Source of the DNA: Verrucomicrobia bacterium UBA3063
GTDB taxonomy: Bacteria; Verrucomicrobiota; Verrucomicrobiia; Methylacidiphilales; Verrucolacustridaceae
DNA: 6,433 nucleotides
Assembly (NCBI GenBank): GCA_002366885.1
Contig: DFCD01000012.1
Coordinates: 1-6,433, forward strand
Direction of reading: 5' to 3'
The position numbers and the translations under genes are program-made. Positions within the stretch are counted from its first letter, which is position 1, and every line of letters starts with the position of its first letter. Positions 5,888 through 6,433 of this stretch are shown piece after piece. The notes under the pieces are model-generated. The model was given only the letters and a program-made list of their open reading frames with translations. It was not told where the DNA came from and searched no databases.

Positions 5888-6433
5888 ATGCAAACCTTCT
5901 TCCGTAAGCTCCACAAACTCAAGGCAAACTCCTTCACGTTGGTGGAGTTGCTGGTGGTGATCAGCATCATCGGCCTGTTGGCCGGTTTGGCGGTGCCCGC
6001 CATCCAAGGCGGCCTCGACAAGGCGAAACAGGGGGTGGATGTTTCCAACGCCCGGCAGCTCGGCATCATGTTTTTCACCGAGGCCAACGACAACAACGGC
6101 GTTTACCGGGTGAATTCCGATCTGACGAACACCTCCCCGGCGGCGAATTTTCTCACCATCATCCAGGGCATGGTCAGCAACGGGATCATCACCACGCCGA
6201 AGATCCTCTCGGGTCAGGGGGCCGCACCGGCCGCCTCGACCAATGCCATCAAGGCGGCGAACATCGCCTTCGGATACGTGCCCAATCTCAACACCTCCGA
6301 TGACGGCAACACGCCCCTGATCCTCACGAAGGGGCCGACGACACTTGCCCAGAGCAACATCACCCTTCAGGACACCTTTCCCTGGAAGAAAAAAGGCCTG
6401 GTTGTGTACCGTCTTGGAAATTCCGCGGAGTTC
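5888..6433 (+). CDS. Prepilin-type N-terminal cleavage/methylation domain protein (pseudopilin), runs off the right edge
   Basis: This is a type IV pilin-like or type II secretion pseudopilin-like protein, made as a precursor, cleaved by prepilin peptidase and assembled into an envelope filament. The 182 codons seen are open to the window edge. A short basic leader (MQTFFRKLHKLKANS, 15 residues) precedes FTLVELLVVISIIGLLAGLAVPAI (16-39), with the conserved glutamate at mature position 5 (E20). Residue -1 is serine (S15) where glycine is usual. After the hydrophobic helix comes NARQLGIMFFTEANDNNGVYR (54-74), resembling the QLG...DNNG segment common in Verrucomicrobiota and Planctomycetota pseudopilins. 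The region beyond about residue 80 is rich in N, T, A and S and is not recognised. A TGA stop lies directly in frame before the ATG (5885-5887), so the start cannot be further upstream. No Shine-Dalgarno is at normal distance; an AGGAGG at 5858-5863 is too far away. Codons tend to end in C, as in pnp, hinting at high expression. Confidence 0.9.
   Translation, partial: MQTFFRKLHKLKANSFTLVELLVVISIIGLLAGLAVPAIQGGLDKAKQGVDVSNARQLGIMFFTEANDNNGVYRVNSDLTNTSPAANFLTIIQGMVSNGIITTPKILSGQGAAPAASTNAIKAANIAFGYVPNLNTSDDGNTPLILTKGPTTLAQSNITLQDTFPWKKKGLVVYRLGNSAEF
5895..5901 (-). promoter_or_regulatory. Shine-Dalgarno-like site of queA
   Basis: On the minus strand AAGAAGG ends 9 nt before the queA ATG (5885). 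It supports translation from the long N-terminal start. The site lies inside codons 3-5 of the divergent pseudopilin gene, so these bases serve both genes. It is one of the few recognisable ribosome-binding sequences in the window. Confidence 0.5.

Overview
The window is about 6.4 kb of GC-rich bacterial chromosome and contains mostly housekeeping and cell-envelope genes. A Verrucomicrobiota-type organism is my best guess, but this is inference. It rests on a pseudopilin whose processing motif is followed by a QLG...DNNG segment, an outer-membrane barrel protein resembling proteins seen in that phylum, high GC, and weak or absent Shine-Dalgarno sequences. No rRNA, tRNA, CRISPR array, insertion sequence or phage gene was seen.

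Layout, left to right. On the minus strand lies the conserved rpsO-pnp pair: ribosomal protein S15 (855-1118), then the first 218 codons of polynucleotide phosphorylase (656 running off the left edge). A 198-bp spacer separates them; it holds two small hairpins and a very C-rich, G-poor transcript segment that is a G-quadruplex motif on the opposite strand. A good sigma70-type promoter (1132-1159) drives rpsO and predicts a 5' leader of only about 6-8 nt. Behind it is a 162-bp divergent intergenic region with short AT-rich palindromic repeats and a 10-bp inverted repeat.

On the plus strand, four closely spaced genes form a probable envelope operon. They encode an unrecognised secreted protein (1281-2282), an outer-membrane beta-barrel protein (2340-3338), a bile acid:sodium symporter family (BASS) inner-membrane transporter (3347-4288), and an exported FKBP-type peptidyl-prolyl isomerase (4299-4820). 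The last two intergenic gaps are 8 and 10 bp. All but the transporter carry signal peptides, so the operon spans the inner membrane, periplasm and outer membrane.

The minus-strand queA gene (4821-5885, queuosine tRNA modification) has no flanking spacer. Its stop codon abuts the FKBP stop within the palindrome TGATCA. Its start codon is 2 bp from the start of a divergent type II secretion/type IV pilus-like pseudopilin (5888 to the right edge, partial).

I found no convincing previously undescribed system. The points most worth a second look are the G-quadruplex/C-rich element between rpsO and pnp, the compact queA junctions, the repeat-bearing intergenic region, and the unrecognised secreted protein heading the envelope operon.
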